Assembly (NCBI GenBank): GCA_016794585.1
Contig: JAEUJM010000017.1
Location: forward strand, 62,001-126,000
Direction: 5' to 3'
Source of the DNA: Acidimicrobiales bacterium
GTDB taxonomy: Bacteria > Actinomycetota > Acidimicrobiia > Acidimicrobiales > DATDAH01
DNA: 64,000 nucleotides
Shown here: positions 28,619 to 37,170 of the stretch, piece by piece
Numbering within the stretch: the stretch's first letter is position 1
How the letters are laid out: the number at the start of each line of letters is the position of its first letter
Notes under the pieces: model-generated
What the model was told of the DNA's origin: nothing
The model's input: only the letters and a program-made list of their open reading frames with translations
The model's database searches: none
Position numbers and translations under genes: made by a program

Positions 28619-29884
28619 GTGCCGGCCTGGATGGGGTCGATCCGGGTCCGCCTGACCCTGCTGTACTCCGTGCTGTTGTTCGGCCTCGCCGGCCTGGTCG
28701 TGGCCGGGGTGTACGTGGGCCTGTCCCGCGACCTCGACGACGAGCCCATCTCCGAGACCATCAACGTCACCCGCCTCATGGTCGACCCCCGCACCGGTCA
28801 GGTCATCCGTGAGGAGCAGCCGATCCGGGCGCAGATCAGCGGCCTCGAGCACCTCGTCAACGAGCGGGCCCTCGAGAAGCTGCGCAACTACTCCTTCGCC
28901 TCGCTCGGCGTGTTGTTCGTGGCCAGCCTCGGGGTGGGGTGGATGGTGGCCGGTCGGGTCGTGCGCCCCATCGGGCACATCACCGAGGTCGCCACCGAGA
29001 TCCAGGCCACCGACCTGTCCCGCCGCATCGCCCTCCATGGCCCCGATGACGAGCTCAAGCAACTGGCCGACACCTTCGACGAGATGCTGGGGCGACTCGA
29101 CGACGCGTTCGAGGCGCAGCGGCGCTTCATCCAGGACACCTCCCACGAGCTGCGCAACCCGCTGGCGGTCATGCGCACCAACCTCGACGTGGCCCTGAGC
29201 GACCCCGACGCCTCGGCGGAGGACCTGCGCCAGGCCGCCTCGGTGGTGGCGCGCACCGTCGATCGCCTCACCCACCTGGTGGACGACCTGTTGCAGTTCG
29301 CCCGCCACGGCGCGCCCACCTTCGCGCACGAACCCGTCGACCTCGCCGACGTCGTCGGTGAGGTGGCGGCCGAGTTCGCCGGGGCCGCCGCCGAGCGCGG
29401 CCTGGGTGTGGACGCCGCCGCCCCGCCCGGGCTGTGGGTGGTGGGCGACCGCGTCGCCCTTCGCCAGGCACTGCACAACCTGGCCGGCAACGCCGTGCGC
29501 CTGGCCCCCGCGGGCTCGGCGGTCCGAATCGCCGGCGGCGCCGACGGCGGGTGGGTGTGGATGGCGGTCGAGGACCGTGGCCCCGGCATCCCCGAGAGCG
29601 AGCGCGACCTCGTGTTCCAGCGCTTCTGGCGCAAGTCCCGGGCCGGCGACGAGGGCGAGCGGGGGAGCGGGCTCGGGCTCACCATCGTCCGCCAGGTCGC
29701 CGAAGGCCACAACGGCGAGGTGCGTCTCGCCTCGGAGGAGGGACGGGGCTCGACCTTCTCGGTCTGGCTGCCCGCGGCCCCCGCGGGGACCGTCTCCCAT
29801 GGCTCGGGACCCGAGGGCGCCGACGCCGCCCCCGACCCTGACGCCGACGCCGCGCCGCAGGTCGGCTCGGCGCACTTAGCCTGA
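28619..29884 (+). CDS. Sensor histidine kinase
   Basis: 421 aa from GTG, 5 bp after the regulator. Membrane helices near residues 12-32 and 93-113 flank a short external loop of about 60 residues, then HAMP (VVRPIGHITEVATEI), HisKA with the phospho-His in DTSHELRNPLAVMRTN, and an ATPase domain (N-box LHNLAGNAV, EDRGPGIP, GSGLGLTIV, GRGSTFSVW). The C-terminal 40 residues are acidic and disordered. MprB-like by context. Confidence 0.95.
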   Translation: MPAWMGSIRVRLTLLYSVLLFGLAGLVVAGVYVGLSRDLDDEPISETINVTRLMVDPRTGQVIREEQPIRAQISGLEHLVNERALEKLRNYSFASLGVLFVASLGVGWMVAGRVVRPIGHITEVATEIQATDLSRRIALHGPDDELKQLADTFDEMLGRLDDAFEAQRRFIQDTSHELRNPLAVMRTNLDVALSDPDASAEDLRQAASVVARTVDRLTHLVDDLLQFARHGAPTFAHEPVDLADVVGEVAAEFAGAAAERGLGVDAAAPPGLWVVGDRVALRQALHNLAGNAVRLAPAGSAVRIAGGADGGWVWMAVEDRGPGIPESERDLVFQRFWRKSRAGDEGERGSGLGLTIVRQVAEGHNGEVRLASEEGRGSTFSVWLPAAPAGTVSHGSGPEGADAAPDPDADAAPQVGSAHLA

Positions 29885-29962
29885 TTTTCGGGCGGTCTTA
29901 CCCCGTCTTTCGCGGCGGTGCGGGACAGTGCGCTCATGGCCCTCACGGAGGAAAACGTTCAG

Positions 29963-31192
29963 ATGTCCAACCCCTGGTCCCCGGACCCGGTGCCGCCGCT
30001 CGATCCGGGTGCGGCGCCGAGCGCACCGCCCTACGCCTACCAGCCGGCACCCCCGTACGGGGCACCGCCCGCCGGCCCCACCTTCCCCCCGGCGGCCGGC
30101 CAGCCGCAGCTCCCCCCGCCGTCCAACCGCACCAAGGCCGGCCGTCGCGGCCCCTGGTTCTTCGTGCTCGGCCTCTTCGCCGTGCTCGGCCTGATCGCCG
30201 CCGGCTTCGGCCTCGGCAAGGTGGTCAGCGACGACAGCAGCAGCCCGTCCGCCAGCGAGGTCCCCACCTCCGACGTCAGCCAGTCCCGACCGGCCGATCC
30301 CGCCCCGATCGACGGCACCGGCACCGAGCCCATCGCCGACGTCGCCGCTGCGGTGGCTCCCACGGTCGTGCAGATCGAGACCGACACGGGCCTCGGGTCC
30401 GGCTTCGTCTACGACGAGGCGGGCCTCATCCTCACCGCCGCCCACGTCGTCGGCACGTCCACCGCCGTCAACGTCCGTCTCGCCGACGGCACGCTCCTCG
30501 AGGGCGAGGTCCTCGGCGCCGATGACGGCACCGACGTCGCCGTCATCAAGGTGGATCCGAGCCAGGCCGACCTCCAGGTGGCGGCCCTCGCCACCGGCGT
30601 GCCCATCGCGGTGGGTCAGACCGCCGTCGCCGTCGGCAGCCCGTTCGGCCTCGACCAGACCGTCACCGCCGGCATCGTCAGCGCCGTCGACCGCTCCTTC
30701 CCCACCAGCGCTGGCGTGCTCAACGTGATCCAGACCGACGCCCCCATCAACTCGGGCAACTCGGGCGGTGCGCTGGCCGACCGCCAGGGCCGGATCATCG
30801 GCATCAACGACGCCATCCTCACCGATGGCCAGAGCACCGGGAACGTGGGCGTCGGCTTCGCCATCCCGATCGACACCGCGATCGCCGCCGCCGAGCGCCT
30901 CGAGCAGGGTCTGCCCGTCGAGTTCGGCTTCCTCGGCGTCGAGAGCCGGCCCAGCCAGGGCAGTCAGTCCGGCGCCCAGATCGTCAGCGTCAGCGCCGGC
31001 AGCCCCGCCGAGTCCGCCGGGATCCTCGAGGGCGATCTCATCATCCGGGTGGGCGAGGACGCGGTGCAGTCGAACACCGACCTCGCCGCCGCCATCCGGG
31101 CCTTCCAGCCCGGCGACACGGTCGACATCACCCTGGTGCGCAACGGCCAGGAGACCACGGTGACCGCCACCCTGGTCAGCGCCGACAACTAG
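29963..31192 (+). CDS. HtrA/DegP-family serine protease (PepD-like)
   Basis: 409 aa. A Pro/Gln-rich cytoplasmic N terminus (about 60 residues), one membrane helix (WFFVLGLFAVLGLIAAGFGL), then a trypsin-like domain with His161 (TAAHVVG), Asp191 (GTDVAVIKV) and Ser267 (NSGNSGGAL), and a C-terminal PDZ domain (GAQIVSVSAGSPAESAGI). Expected on the outer face of the membrane, degrading or refolding damaged proteins. ATG 29963 is preferred because GGAGG lies 11 nt upstream; ATG 29936 is possible. It follows the two-component genes by 78 bp. Confidence 0.95.
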   Translation: MSNPWSPDPVPPLDPGAAPSAPPYAYQPAPPYGAPPAGPTFPPAAGQPQLPPPSNRTKAGRRGPWFFVLGLFAVLGLIAAGFGLGKVVSDDSSSPSASEVPTSDVSQSRPADPAPIDGTGTEPIADVAAAVAPTVVQIETDTGLGSGFVYDEAGLILTAAHVVGTSTAVNVRLADGTLLEGEVLGADDGTDVAVIKVDPSQADLQVAALATGVPIAVGQTAVAVGSPFGLDQTVTAGIVSAVDRSFPTSAGVLNVIQTDAPINSGNSGGALADRQGRIIGINDAILTDGQSTGNVGVGFAIPIDTAIAAAERLEQGLPVEFGFLGVESRPSQGSQSGAQIVSVSAGSPAESAGILEGDLIIRVGEDAVQSNTDLAAAIRAFQPGDTVDITLVRNGQETTVTATLVSADN

Positions 31193-31250
31193 GCGACTCG
31201 CACCACGCCGGCCCCGGGCCGGGTCGGACAACCGAGACCACCAGCCCGTC

Positions 31251-31283
31251 GCACCGGGGACGATCCACCGCCGTCCCCGGTGC
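31251..31283 (+). terminator. Hairpin downstream of the HtrA gene
   Basis: Perfect 12-bp stem GCACCGGGGACG / CGTCCCCGGTGC with a 9-nt loop, 58 nt after the stop codon. No T-tract follows. Confidence 0.6.
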
Positions 31284-31287
31284 GGCG

Positions 31288-31315
31288 CGTCCGGGGTCGG
31301 GCGTCCGGGGTCGGG
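31288..31315 (+). repeat. 14-bp tandem direct repeat upstream of ftsY
   Basis: CGTCCGGGGTCGGG occurs twice in perfect tandem, ending 4 bp before the ftsY -10 hexamer. The spacing of 14 bp is not a helical repeat, but the position overlaps where a -35 or operator would be. Confidence 0.7.
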
Positions 31316-31319
31316 TCGT

Positions 31320-31325
31320 TAGGCT
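31320..31325 (+). promoter_or_regulatory. -10 TAGGCT, leaderless start of ftsY
   Basis: TAGGCT ends 9 nt before the ATG at 31335. Confidence 0.45.
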
Positions 31326-31334
31326 CGACCCCTC

Positions 31335-32429
31335 ATGGAATTCATCATCATCGCCGTCGTCACGCTGGTGCTCCTCGCCGGCGTGGCCACCCTGGTCGCC
31401 GTCCGGGGTCGTCGTGAGCTCCCGGCCCCGCCGCCCACCCCGGCGGTCGAGGCCCCACCCACCGTCGAGGAGGACGGGGGCGACGCCGAAGCCGTCACAG
31501 AGCCCGCGGCACCGCCGGCGCCCGTCGAGGCCCCGGCCCGTTGGCGCGACCGCCTGGCCAAGGCCCGTGGGGCCCTGTCCGGCACCATCGGCGGGCTGCT
31601 GTCCCGGGGCGCCATCGACACGGAGACCTGGGACGACCTCGAGGCGGGCCTGCTCCAGGCCGACGTCGGCGTGGCCACGACGATGACGTTGATCGACCGC
31701 TTGAAGGACCAGGTCAAGGCCGAGGGGCTGACCGAACCCGACCAGCTCGTCGAGGCGCTCAAGGCCGACCTCAAAGAGCAGCTCGGCGGCGTCGACCGCG
31801 AGTTGCACTACGAGGAGGGCCATCCCAACGTGTGGCTCTTCGTCGGGGTCAACGGCGTCGGCAAGACCACCACGATCGGCAAGCTGGCCAAGCACCAGAT
31901 CGGCGAGGGCCGCTCGGTGATCCTCGCCGCCGGCGACACCTTCCGGGCGGCCGCCGCAGAGCAGCTCCAGCACTGGGCCGAGCGCGCCGGTGCCGACAGC
32001 GTGCGCGGAGCCGAGGGCGGCGACCCCAGCTCGGTCATCTTCGACGCCGTCCAGCGGGCCGGCGCCCGTGACATCGACCTCGTGCTCGCCGACACCGCCG
32101 GCCGCCTCCACACCAAGGTCAACCTCATGGAGGAGCTCCGCAAGGTGCGCCGCGTCGCCGACCGCGAGCCCGGCAAGGTCACCGAGGTGCTGCTGGTGCT
32201 CGACGCCACCACCGGCCAGAACGGCCTCACCCAGGCCCACCAGTTCACCGAGGCGGTCGAGGTGACGGGCGTCGTGCTCACCAAGCTCGACGGCTCGGCC
32301 AAGGGCGGCATCGTGCTCGCCATCCAGTCCGAGCTCGGCATCCCCGTGAAGCTCGTCGGCCTCGGTGAGACCGAGGACGACCTCGTCGCCTTCGACCCCG
32401 ACGACTTCGTCGACGCCTTGTTCGCTTAG
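31335..32429 (+). CDS. ftsY: Signal recognition particle receptor FtsY
   Basis: 364 aa. A true N-terminal membrane helix (EFIIIAVVTLVLLAGVATLV) replaces the amphipathic anchor of many FtsY proteins, followed by a short Pro/Glu-rich linker, the N domain and the G domain: GVNGVGKTTTIGKLA, AGDTFRAAAAEQL, LADTAGRLHTK, TKLDGSAKGG. GTPase that docks SRP-ribosome complexes at the membrane. It is separated from ffh by 174 bp in which I see only the ffh promoter. Confidence 0.98.
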   Translation: MEFIIIAVVTLVLLAGVATLVAVRGRRELPAPPPTPAVEAPPTVEEDGGDAEAVTEPAAPPAPVEAPARWRDRLAKARGALSGTIGGLLSRGAIDTETWDDLEAGLLQADVGVATTMTLIDRLKDQVKAEGLTEPDQLVEALKADLKEQLGGVDRELHYEEGHPNVWLFVGVNGVGKTTTIGKLAKHQIGEGRSVILAAGDTFRAAAAEQLQHWAERAGADSVRGAEGGDPSSVIFDAVQRAGARDIDLVLADTAGRLHTKVNLMEELRKVRRVADREPGKVTEVLLVLDATTGQNGLTQAHQFTEAVEVTGVVLTKLDGSAKGGIVLAIQSELGIPVKLVGLGETEDDLVAFDPDDFVDALFA

Positions 32430-32588
32430 TCCCGTTGCTTTGACCCTCCTTCGTCGGGTCGCCTTCGACATCCGGTTCGTCGTACCCGCGGCTCCGCTCC
32501 GCTCCGCCACGTGAACACTTCCGGGTCGAAACCGTCCCGCGGCACGGCTGCGCACCACCGGCACCGCCGAGCACGCTCCCCGCGCCGG

Positions 32589-32594
32589 TAGGAT
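32589..32594 (+). promoter_or_regulatory. -10 TAGGAT, leaderless start of ffh
   Basis: TAGGAT ends 9 nt before the ATG at 32604. Confidence 0.5.
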
Positions 32595-32603
32595 CAGGCC
32601 TCC

Positions 32604-34007
32604 ATGTTCGACGCCCTTTCCGATCGTTTCGACGGCATCTTCACCCGCCTGCGGGGCCGTGGCCGCCTCAGCGACGCCGACATCGACGAGGTCCTGCGGG
32701 AGATCCGCGTGGCCCTCCTCGAGGCCGACGTCAACGTCACCGTCGTCAAGGGCCTGGTCGGCCGCATCCGCGAGCGCTGCGTCGGCGAAGAGCTGAGCAA
32801 GAGCCTCACGCCGGCCCAGCAGGTCATCAAGATCGTCAACGAGGAGCTGGTCACCACCCTCGGCGGCGAGACCATCAAGATCACCTACGCCTCCAAGCCT
32901 CCCACGGTCGTGCTCATGGCCGGCCTCCAGGGCTCGGGCAAGACCACCACCTCGGCCAAGCTGGCCCGCTGGTTCAAGCAGCAGGGCCGCAACCCGATGC
33001 TCGTCGCCGCCGACCTCCAGCGACCGGCCGCCATCGAGCAGCTGCGCACCCTGGCGGGCCAGGTCGACGTTCCCGTCCTCGCCGGCGAGCCCGGCGGCGA
33101 CCCGCGTGACGTCGCCCGCACCGCCGTGGCCGAGGCCCGGGCCAAGGGCCGAGACGTGGTCATCGTCGACACCGCCGGCCGTCTCGCCATCGACGCCGAG
33201 ATGATGCAGCAGGTCAAGGACATCTCGGGCCTCGTCGAGCCGGACTACACGTTCCTCGTCATCGACGCCATGATCGGCCAGGACGCGGTCACCACCGCCG
33301 AGGCCTTCCACCAGACCCTGGCCCTCGACGCGGTGATCCTCACCAAGCTCGACGGCGACGCCCGAGGCGGCGCCGCCCTCTCCGTGAAGGAGGTCGTGGG
33401 CAAGCCCATCGCCTTCGCCTCCACGGGCGAGAAGCTGGCCGACTTCGACCTGTTCCACCCCGACCGCCTCGCCGGGCGCATCCTCGGCATGGGTGACGTC
33501 CTCACCCTCATCGAGAAGGCCGAGGAGGTCTACGACCAGAAGGAGGCGGAAGAAGCCGCCGCCCGCCTGTTCGAGGGCCAGTTCACCCTCGAGGACTTCC
33601 TCGAGCAGATGCAGCAGATCCGCAAGATGGGCCCGCTCAACAGCCTCATGAGCATGATGCCCGGGGTCCCGAAGGAGATGAAGAACGCCGAGATCGACGA
33701 GCGCGAGCTCGATCGCCTCGAGGCCATCATCCGCTCGATGACCGCCGAAGAGCGGGTCAACCCCGTCATCATCGACGGCTCGCGTCGCCGCCGCATCGCC
33801 GATGGCAGCGGCACCTCGCCCAACGAGGTCACCCAGCTGGTCAAGCAGTTCCGCGAGATGCAGAAGATGATGAAGAAGATGGGCGGCATGGGCGCGATGG
33901 GCGGGCGCAAGGGCAAGAAGGCCAAGAAGGGCAAGGGCCGGACCACCACGCCGCCGGCCCTTCCGGGGCCGCCGAAGGCGCCCCTGAAGCTCCCGGGTTT
34001 GAATTAG
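32604..34007 (+). CDS. ffh: Signal recognition particle protein Ffh (SRP54)
   Basis: 467 aa. N domain, G domain with GLQGSGKTTTSAKLA (about residue 107), AADLQRPAAIEQL, VDTAGRLAIDAEM and TKLDGDARGG, then the M domain with a methionine-rich signal-binding groove (RKMGPLNSLMSMMPG) and RNA-binding loop (GSRRRRIADGSG). The tail MMKKMGGMGAMGG plus a Lys-rich stretch is the usual C terminus, extended by about 30 residues. Pairs with FtsY in co-translational targeting. I did not find the SRP RNA gene here. Confidence 0.98.
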   Translation: MFDALSDRFDGIFTRLRGRGRLSDADIDEVLREIRVALLEADVNVTVVKGLVGRIRERCVGEELSKSLTPAQQVIKIVNEELVTTLGGETIKITYASKPPTVVLMAGLQGSGKTTTSAKLARWFKQQGRNPMLVAADLQRPAAIEQLRTLAGQVDVPVLAGEPGGDPRDVARTAVAEARAKGRDVVIVDTAGRLAIDAEMMQQVKDISGLVEPDYTFLVIDAMIGQDAVTTAEAFHQTLALDAVILTKLDGDARGGAALSVKEVVGKPIAFASTGEKLADFDLFHPDRLAGRILGMGDVLTLIEKAEEVYDQKEAEEAAARLFEGQFTLEDFLEQMQQIRKMGPLNSLMSMMPGVPKEMKNAEIDERELDRLEAIIRSMTAEERVNPVIIDGSRRRRIADGSGTSPNEVTQLVKQFREMQKMMKKMGGMGAMGGRKGKKAKKGKGRTTTPPALPGPPKAPLKLPGLN

Positions 34008-34158
34008 CGGCTCCCGACGCCTTCAATGGTGGGTTCTGCCGGGCGCGGGTCACCCCTGATCCCTCTCTGACGACCCGCCCGCCGCACCGATCGCCGATCG
34101 CCGACGGTCCCCGACAGCACCGATCTCCAACCAGCAACGACGACAGGAAGACCAACCA

Positions 34159-34482
34159 GTGGCAGTCAAGCTCCGCCTCATGCGGATGGGCAAGAAGAAG
34201 CAGCCGACCTACCGCATCGTGGCCGCCGACTCCCGGTCGCCCCGCAACGGCCGGTTCATCGAGATCGTGGGCACCTACGACCCCCGCCCCGATCCCTCCG
34301 ACATCACCATCGACAACGAGAAGGCCGTCAGCTGGCTGCGCAAGGGCGCCCAGCCCACCGAGCGTGTCGAGAAGCTGCTGAAGGTCACCGGCGCCTGGGA
34401 CGAGTTCAAGGGCGTCGCTCCCGCCGCCGCGGCCGCCCCTGCGGCCACCGAGGCCGCTGACGCCGACGAGTCCGACGCATGA
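34159..34482 (+). CDS. rpsP: 30S ribosomal protein S16
   Basis: 107 aa. AVKLRLMRMGKKKQPTYRIV, GRFIEIVGTYDPRPDP and VSWLRKGAQPTERVEKLL are S16 motifs; an Ala/Glu-rich tail of about 25 residues follows. GTG start with AGGAAG upstream. First gene of the rpsP-khpA-rimM-trmD-rplS-yraN cluster; it overlaps khpA by 4 bp (ATGA). The 151 bp before it hold direct repeats of CGATCGC but no clear promoter. Confidence 0.97.
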   Translation: MAVKLRLMRMGKKKQPTYRIVAADSRSPRNGRFIEIVGTYDPRPDPSDITIDNEKAVSWLRKGAQPTERVEKLLKVTGAWDEFKGVAPAAAAAPAATEAADADESDA

Positions 34483-34838
34483 GCGACGACGAGTACGACG
34501 ACACCTACGCCGACGAGGCCGATCCAAACCGGATCGACGACGACGAGTTGGATGACGACGAGGACGACGACGAGACCGGCGGCGACGCCAACACCATCAC
34601 CGCGGCCAGTGCCCGCGCGGTGCTCGAGTACCTGGCCAAGTCGGTGGTCGACGATCCCGACGGCGTGCGCGTCGAGGTCACCGACGGCCGCCCCGTCACC
34701 CTCGAGGTCCACGTGTCCGAAGGCGACATGGGCCGCGTGATCGGCAAGCGGGGTCGGGTGGCCAACGCCATCCGCACCGTGGTGCGGGCCGCTGCGGCCC
34801 GTGACGGCGTCGAGGTCGACGTCGAATTCGTCGACTGA
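34479..34838 (+). CDS. khpA: KH-domain RNA-binding protein KhpA with acidic extension
   Basis: 119 aa. The C-terminal 75 residues are the single KH domain of KhpA/YlqC (AVLEYLAKSVVDDPDGVRV, then GRVIGKRGRVANAIR with the GxxG loop). The first 40 or so residues are almost entirely Asp/Glu/Tyr, an extension absent from typical 75-85 aa KhpA proteins. It partners KhpB in RNA binding and cell-size control in Firmicutes; role here inferred. Confidence 0.92.
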   Translation: MSDDEYDDTYADEADPNRIDDDELDDDEDDDETGGDANTITAASARAVLEYLAKSVVDDPDGVRVEVTDGRPVTLEVHVSEGDMGRVIGKRGRVANAIRTVVRAAAARDGVEVDVEFVD

Positions 34839-34857
34839 CCCCGAACCCCTCCCGCCC

Positions 34858-35319
34858 GTGACCCTCCTCGAGGTCGGCCGGGTGGCCAAGGCGCACGGCC
34901 TCCGCGGAGAGGTGATCGTCGCGCTCAGCACCGATCGCACCGAGCGCCTGGACCCGGGCACGGTGCTCTTCAGCGACGACGGCGAGCTCACCGTCGTGAC
35001 CGCCCAGCCCCACCAGCGGCGCTGGATCGTGCAGTTCGCCGGCGTCGAGTCCCGAGAGGCCGCGGAGGCGCTCCACGGCCTCGTGCTGCGCGCCGAGCCC
35101 CTCGACGACCCCGACGCACTCTTCGTGCACGAGCTGATCGGCAGCGAGGTGGTGGACGAGACGGGCGCCATGCTCGGGACGGTCGAGTCGGTGGAGCAGA
35201 ACCCGGCCAGCAACCTGCTCGTGCTCGACGGCGGCGCCCTCATCCCCGTGCGCTTCATCACGGCGCGCGGAGGGGACCGCTTGGTGGTCGACGTTCCGGC
35301 GGGACTCCTCGAGCTTTGA
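34858..35319 (+). CDS. rimM: Ribosome maturation factor RimM
   Basis: 153 aa. GRVAKAHGLRGEVIVA opens the RimM N-domain; FVHELIGSEVVDETGAMLGTV and VLDGGALIPVRF belong to the PRC-barrel domain. It binds S19 and helps 30S head assembly. GTG 34858 gives the family's usual N terminus; in-frame starts further upstream lie inside khpA. Confidence 0.95.
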   Translation: MTLLEVGRVAKAHGLRGEVIVALSTDRTERLDPGTVLFSDDGELTVVTAQPHQRRWIVQFAGVESREAAEALHGLVLRAEPLDDPDALFVHELIGSEVVDETGAMLGTVESVEQNPASNLLVLDGGALIPVRFITARGGDRLVVDVPAGLLEL

Positions 35320-35330
35320 CCGGAGGCGCG

Positions 35331-36143
35331 GTGAGCGAGGGACGAGCGAGCCTTGACGGTGCGATGAGGCGACAGCCGAAGAGCGGTCCAACACGCATCG
35401 ACATCTTCACCATCTTCCCCGACATGGTCGGCGACTTCACCGGCCGCAGCCTGCTGGGCAAGGCCGCCGGCGAGGGGCTGCTCGACATCCGCGTCCACGA
35501 CCTGCGGTCCACCACCACCGACCCGCACCGCTCGGTCGACGACAGCCCGTACGGGGGCGGCGCCGGCATGGTCCTCATGCCCGAGCCCCTCTTCGGCGCG
35601 GTCGAGGCCGTGGCCCCGCCCCGGCCCCTGTTCCTGCTCGGTCCCGGCGGCCGGCGCTTCGACCAGGACATGGCCGTCGAGCTCGCCTCGCTCGACGGCT
35701 TCTCACTGCTGTGCGGGCGCTACGAGGGGGTCGACGAGAGGGTGCGCACCGCCCTCGTGGACGGTGAGCTGTCGGTGGGCGACTACGTCCTCGCCGGCGG
35801 CGAGGTCGCAGCGATGGTGGTGCTCGAAGCGGTCGGCCGGCTGGTCCCCGGGGTGATGGGCAACGACCAGTCCGCGGGCGACGAGTCCTTCAGCGACGGC
35901 CTGCTCGAGTACCCCCAGTACACCCGTCCCGCCGAGTTCCGGGGCATGGCGGTGCCCGACGTCCTGCGCTCGGGCGACCACGGCCGCATCGCCCGGTGGC
36001 GTCGGGCCCAGGCGCTCGTGCGCACCGCCACCCACCGTCCCGATCTGCTCGCGGCCCGTGGCGGCATCACCGCCGACGAGGAGGCGCTCCTCGACGAGTT
36101 CGGCCTCGGTGTTGGTCCCAGCGCACCCCCTCACGTATCCTGA
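35331..36143 (+). CDS. trmD: tRNA (guanine-37-N1)-methyltransferase
   Basis: 270 aa from GTG 35331, which has GGAGG 4 nt upstream; TTG 35316 (overlapping the rimM stop) and ATG 35364 are alternatives, the last giving the tightest fit to known N termini. RIDIFTIFPDM, SPYGGGAGMVLMPEP, LLCGRYEGVDERV and SVGDYVLAGGEVAAMVVLEAV build the SAM-binding trefoil knot. It methylates G37 next to the anticodon and prevents frameshifting. Confidence 0.95.
   Translation: MSEGRASLDGAMRRQPKSGPTRIDIFTIFPDMVGDFTGRSLLGKAAGEGLLDIRVHDLRSTTTDPHRSVDDSPYGGGAGMVLMPEPLFGAVEAVAPPRPLFLLGPGGRRFDQDMAVELASLDGFSLLCGRYEGVDERVRTALVDGELSVGDYVLAGGEVAAMVVLEAVGRLVPGVMGNDQSAGDESFSDGLLEYPQYTRPAEFRGMAVPDVLRSGDHGRIARWRRAQALVRTATHRPDLLAARGGITADEEALLDEFGLGVGPSAPPHVS
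36112..36141 (+). promoter_or_regulatory. Promoter TTGGTC-18-TATCCT inside the end of trmD
   Basis: TTGGTC (36112-36117) and TATCCT (36136-36141) are 18 nt apart at the end of trmD, giving rplS its own transcript with a leader of about 75 nt. Confidence 0.4.
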
Positions 36144-36224
36144 CCCGTCCTGCGAACGTGCGACGTTCGCCACCGCTTCCCCTCACGGTCCCCGAAGAAT
36201 TCCACGCCAGGAGCGTGTTGCGCC

Positions 36225-36572
36225 ATGAACTCCACCGATCTCGTCGACCACGCCAGCCTGCGTGACGACATCCCCGACTTCGCCGCCGGCGACACGCTGA
36301 AGGTGCACGTCCGCGTCGTCGAGGGCACCCGTGAGCGCGTCCAGGTCTTCCAGGGCGTGGTCATCCGCCGCCAGGGCTCGGGCATCCGCGAGACCTTCAC
36401 CGTCCGCAAGGTCAGCTTCGGCGTGGGCGTCGAGCGCACCTTCCCGGTGCACTCGCCCATCCTGGCCAAGGTCGAGGTCCACAGCCGCGGCGACGTGCGC
36501 CGGGCCAAGCTCTACTACCTGCGCGATCGCGTCGGGAAGGCCGCGAAGGTCAAGGAAAAGCGCGACTACTGA
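36225..36572 (+). CDS. rplS: 50S ribosomal protein L19
   Basis: 115 aa. [43 protein letters not shown] and [13 protein letters not shown] are diagnostic. Contacts 16S rRNA at the subunit interface. In most actinobacteria lepB and rnhB follow; here yraN comes 4 bp later. Confidence 0.98.
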   Translation: MNSTDLVDHASLRDDIPDFAAGDTLKVHVRVVEGTRERVQVFQGVVIRRQGSGIRETFTVRKVSFGVGVERTFPVHSPILAKVEVHSRGDVRRAKLYYLRDRVGKAAKVKEKRDY

Positions 36573-36576
36573 CGCG

Positions 36577-36921
36577 ATGAGCCGCCAACGCCTCGAGCTC
36601 GGGGCGGCCGGCGAGGCGGCCGTGGCGGCCTGGTACACCGCCAACGGCTACGAGGTGGTCGAGACCAACTGGCGCTGCCGTCAGGGTGAGCTCGACCTCA
36701 TCGTGCGCAAGGGGCGGGTCCTCGTGTTCTGCGAGGTCAAGACCCGCTCCTCCGACGCCTACGGCCTGCCCGCGGAAGCCGTGACCCGCGAGAAGCGTGA
36801 CCGCATCCGCCGCCTCGCCGCGGTGTGGCTCGAAGACGCCCCCTTCCGAGCCCGCGAGGTGCGCTTCGACGTCGCCGCCGTCCTCGACGGCCAGATCGAA
36901 GTCATCGAAGCGGCCTTCTAG
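36577..36921 (+). CDS. YraN/UPF0102 family nuclease-fold protein
   Basis: 114 aa. GAAGEAAVAAWYTANGYEVVETNWR, then GELDLIVRKGRVLVFCEVKTR with the Glu-Asp-(Glu-x-Lys) arrangement of restriction-endonuclease-like folds. Usually found next to comM-dprA, as here, and presumed to act on DNA, but the activity is not established. Confidence 0.94.
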   Translation: MSRQRLELGAAGEAAVAAWYTANGYEVVETNWRCRQGELDLIVRKGRVLVFCEVKTRSSDAYGLPAEAVTREKRDRIRRLAAVWLEDAPFRAREVRFDVAAVLDGQIEVIEAAF

Positions 36922-36952
36922 CGCCGCCGCAGCTCGGCCCGCACGCCGTCCG

Positions 36953-37168
36953 CTAGTGGCGGGGACGGCGCCGGTGGCGGTTGGTCCAGCAGGCCCGGTG
37001 CCAGTGGCGGCGCAGGTCGGGCGCGTCGTGGGGCACCGCCACCATGTGCCCGGTGCCCGGGGGGATGTCGCGGTTGCAGCCGGGGCAGAGGTACGACTTG
37101 GTGGCCTGGTAGGGCTGGATGAAACGGGTCTCGACGGCGTCGTCGGCCCAGAGGTCGGGGTGGTCCAC
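36953..37168 (-). CDS. 71-aa Cys/His zinc-type protein
   Basis: GTG start. YLCPGCNRDIPPGTGH followed by RRHWHRACWTNRHR gives a CxxC...H...C set fitting a treble-clef, HNH-like zinc site. Similar small proteins described as ATP/GTP-binding or HNH-like accompany this cluster in actinobacteria, but their function is unknown to me. It begins 2 bp after the stop of a tiny membrane-protein gene on the same strand. Confidence 0.72.
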   Translation of the reverse strand: MDHPDLWADDAVETRFIQPYQATKSYLCPGCNRDIPPGTGHMVAVPHDAPDLRRHWHRACWTNRHRRRPRH

Positions 37169-37170
37169 CG

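Noticed and set aside
32430-32603. SRP RNA gene between ftsY and ffh
   Set aside because: No sequence resembling the conserved SRP RNA tetraloop domain was seen; only a repeated CTCCG stretch and the ffh promoter.
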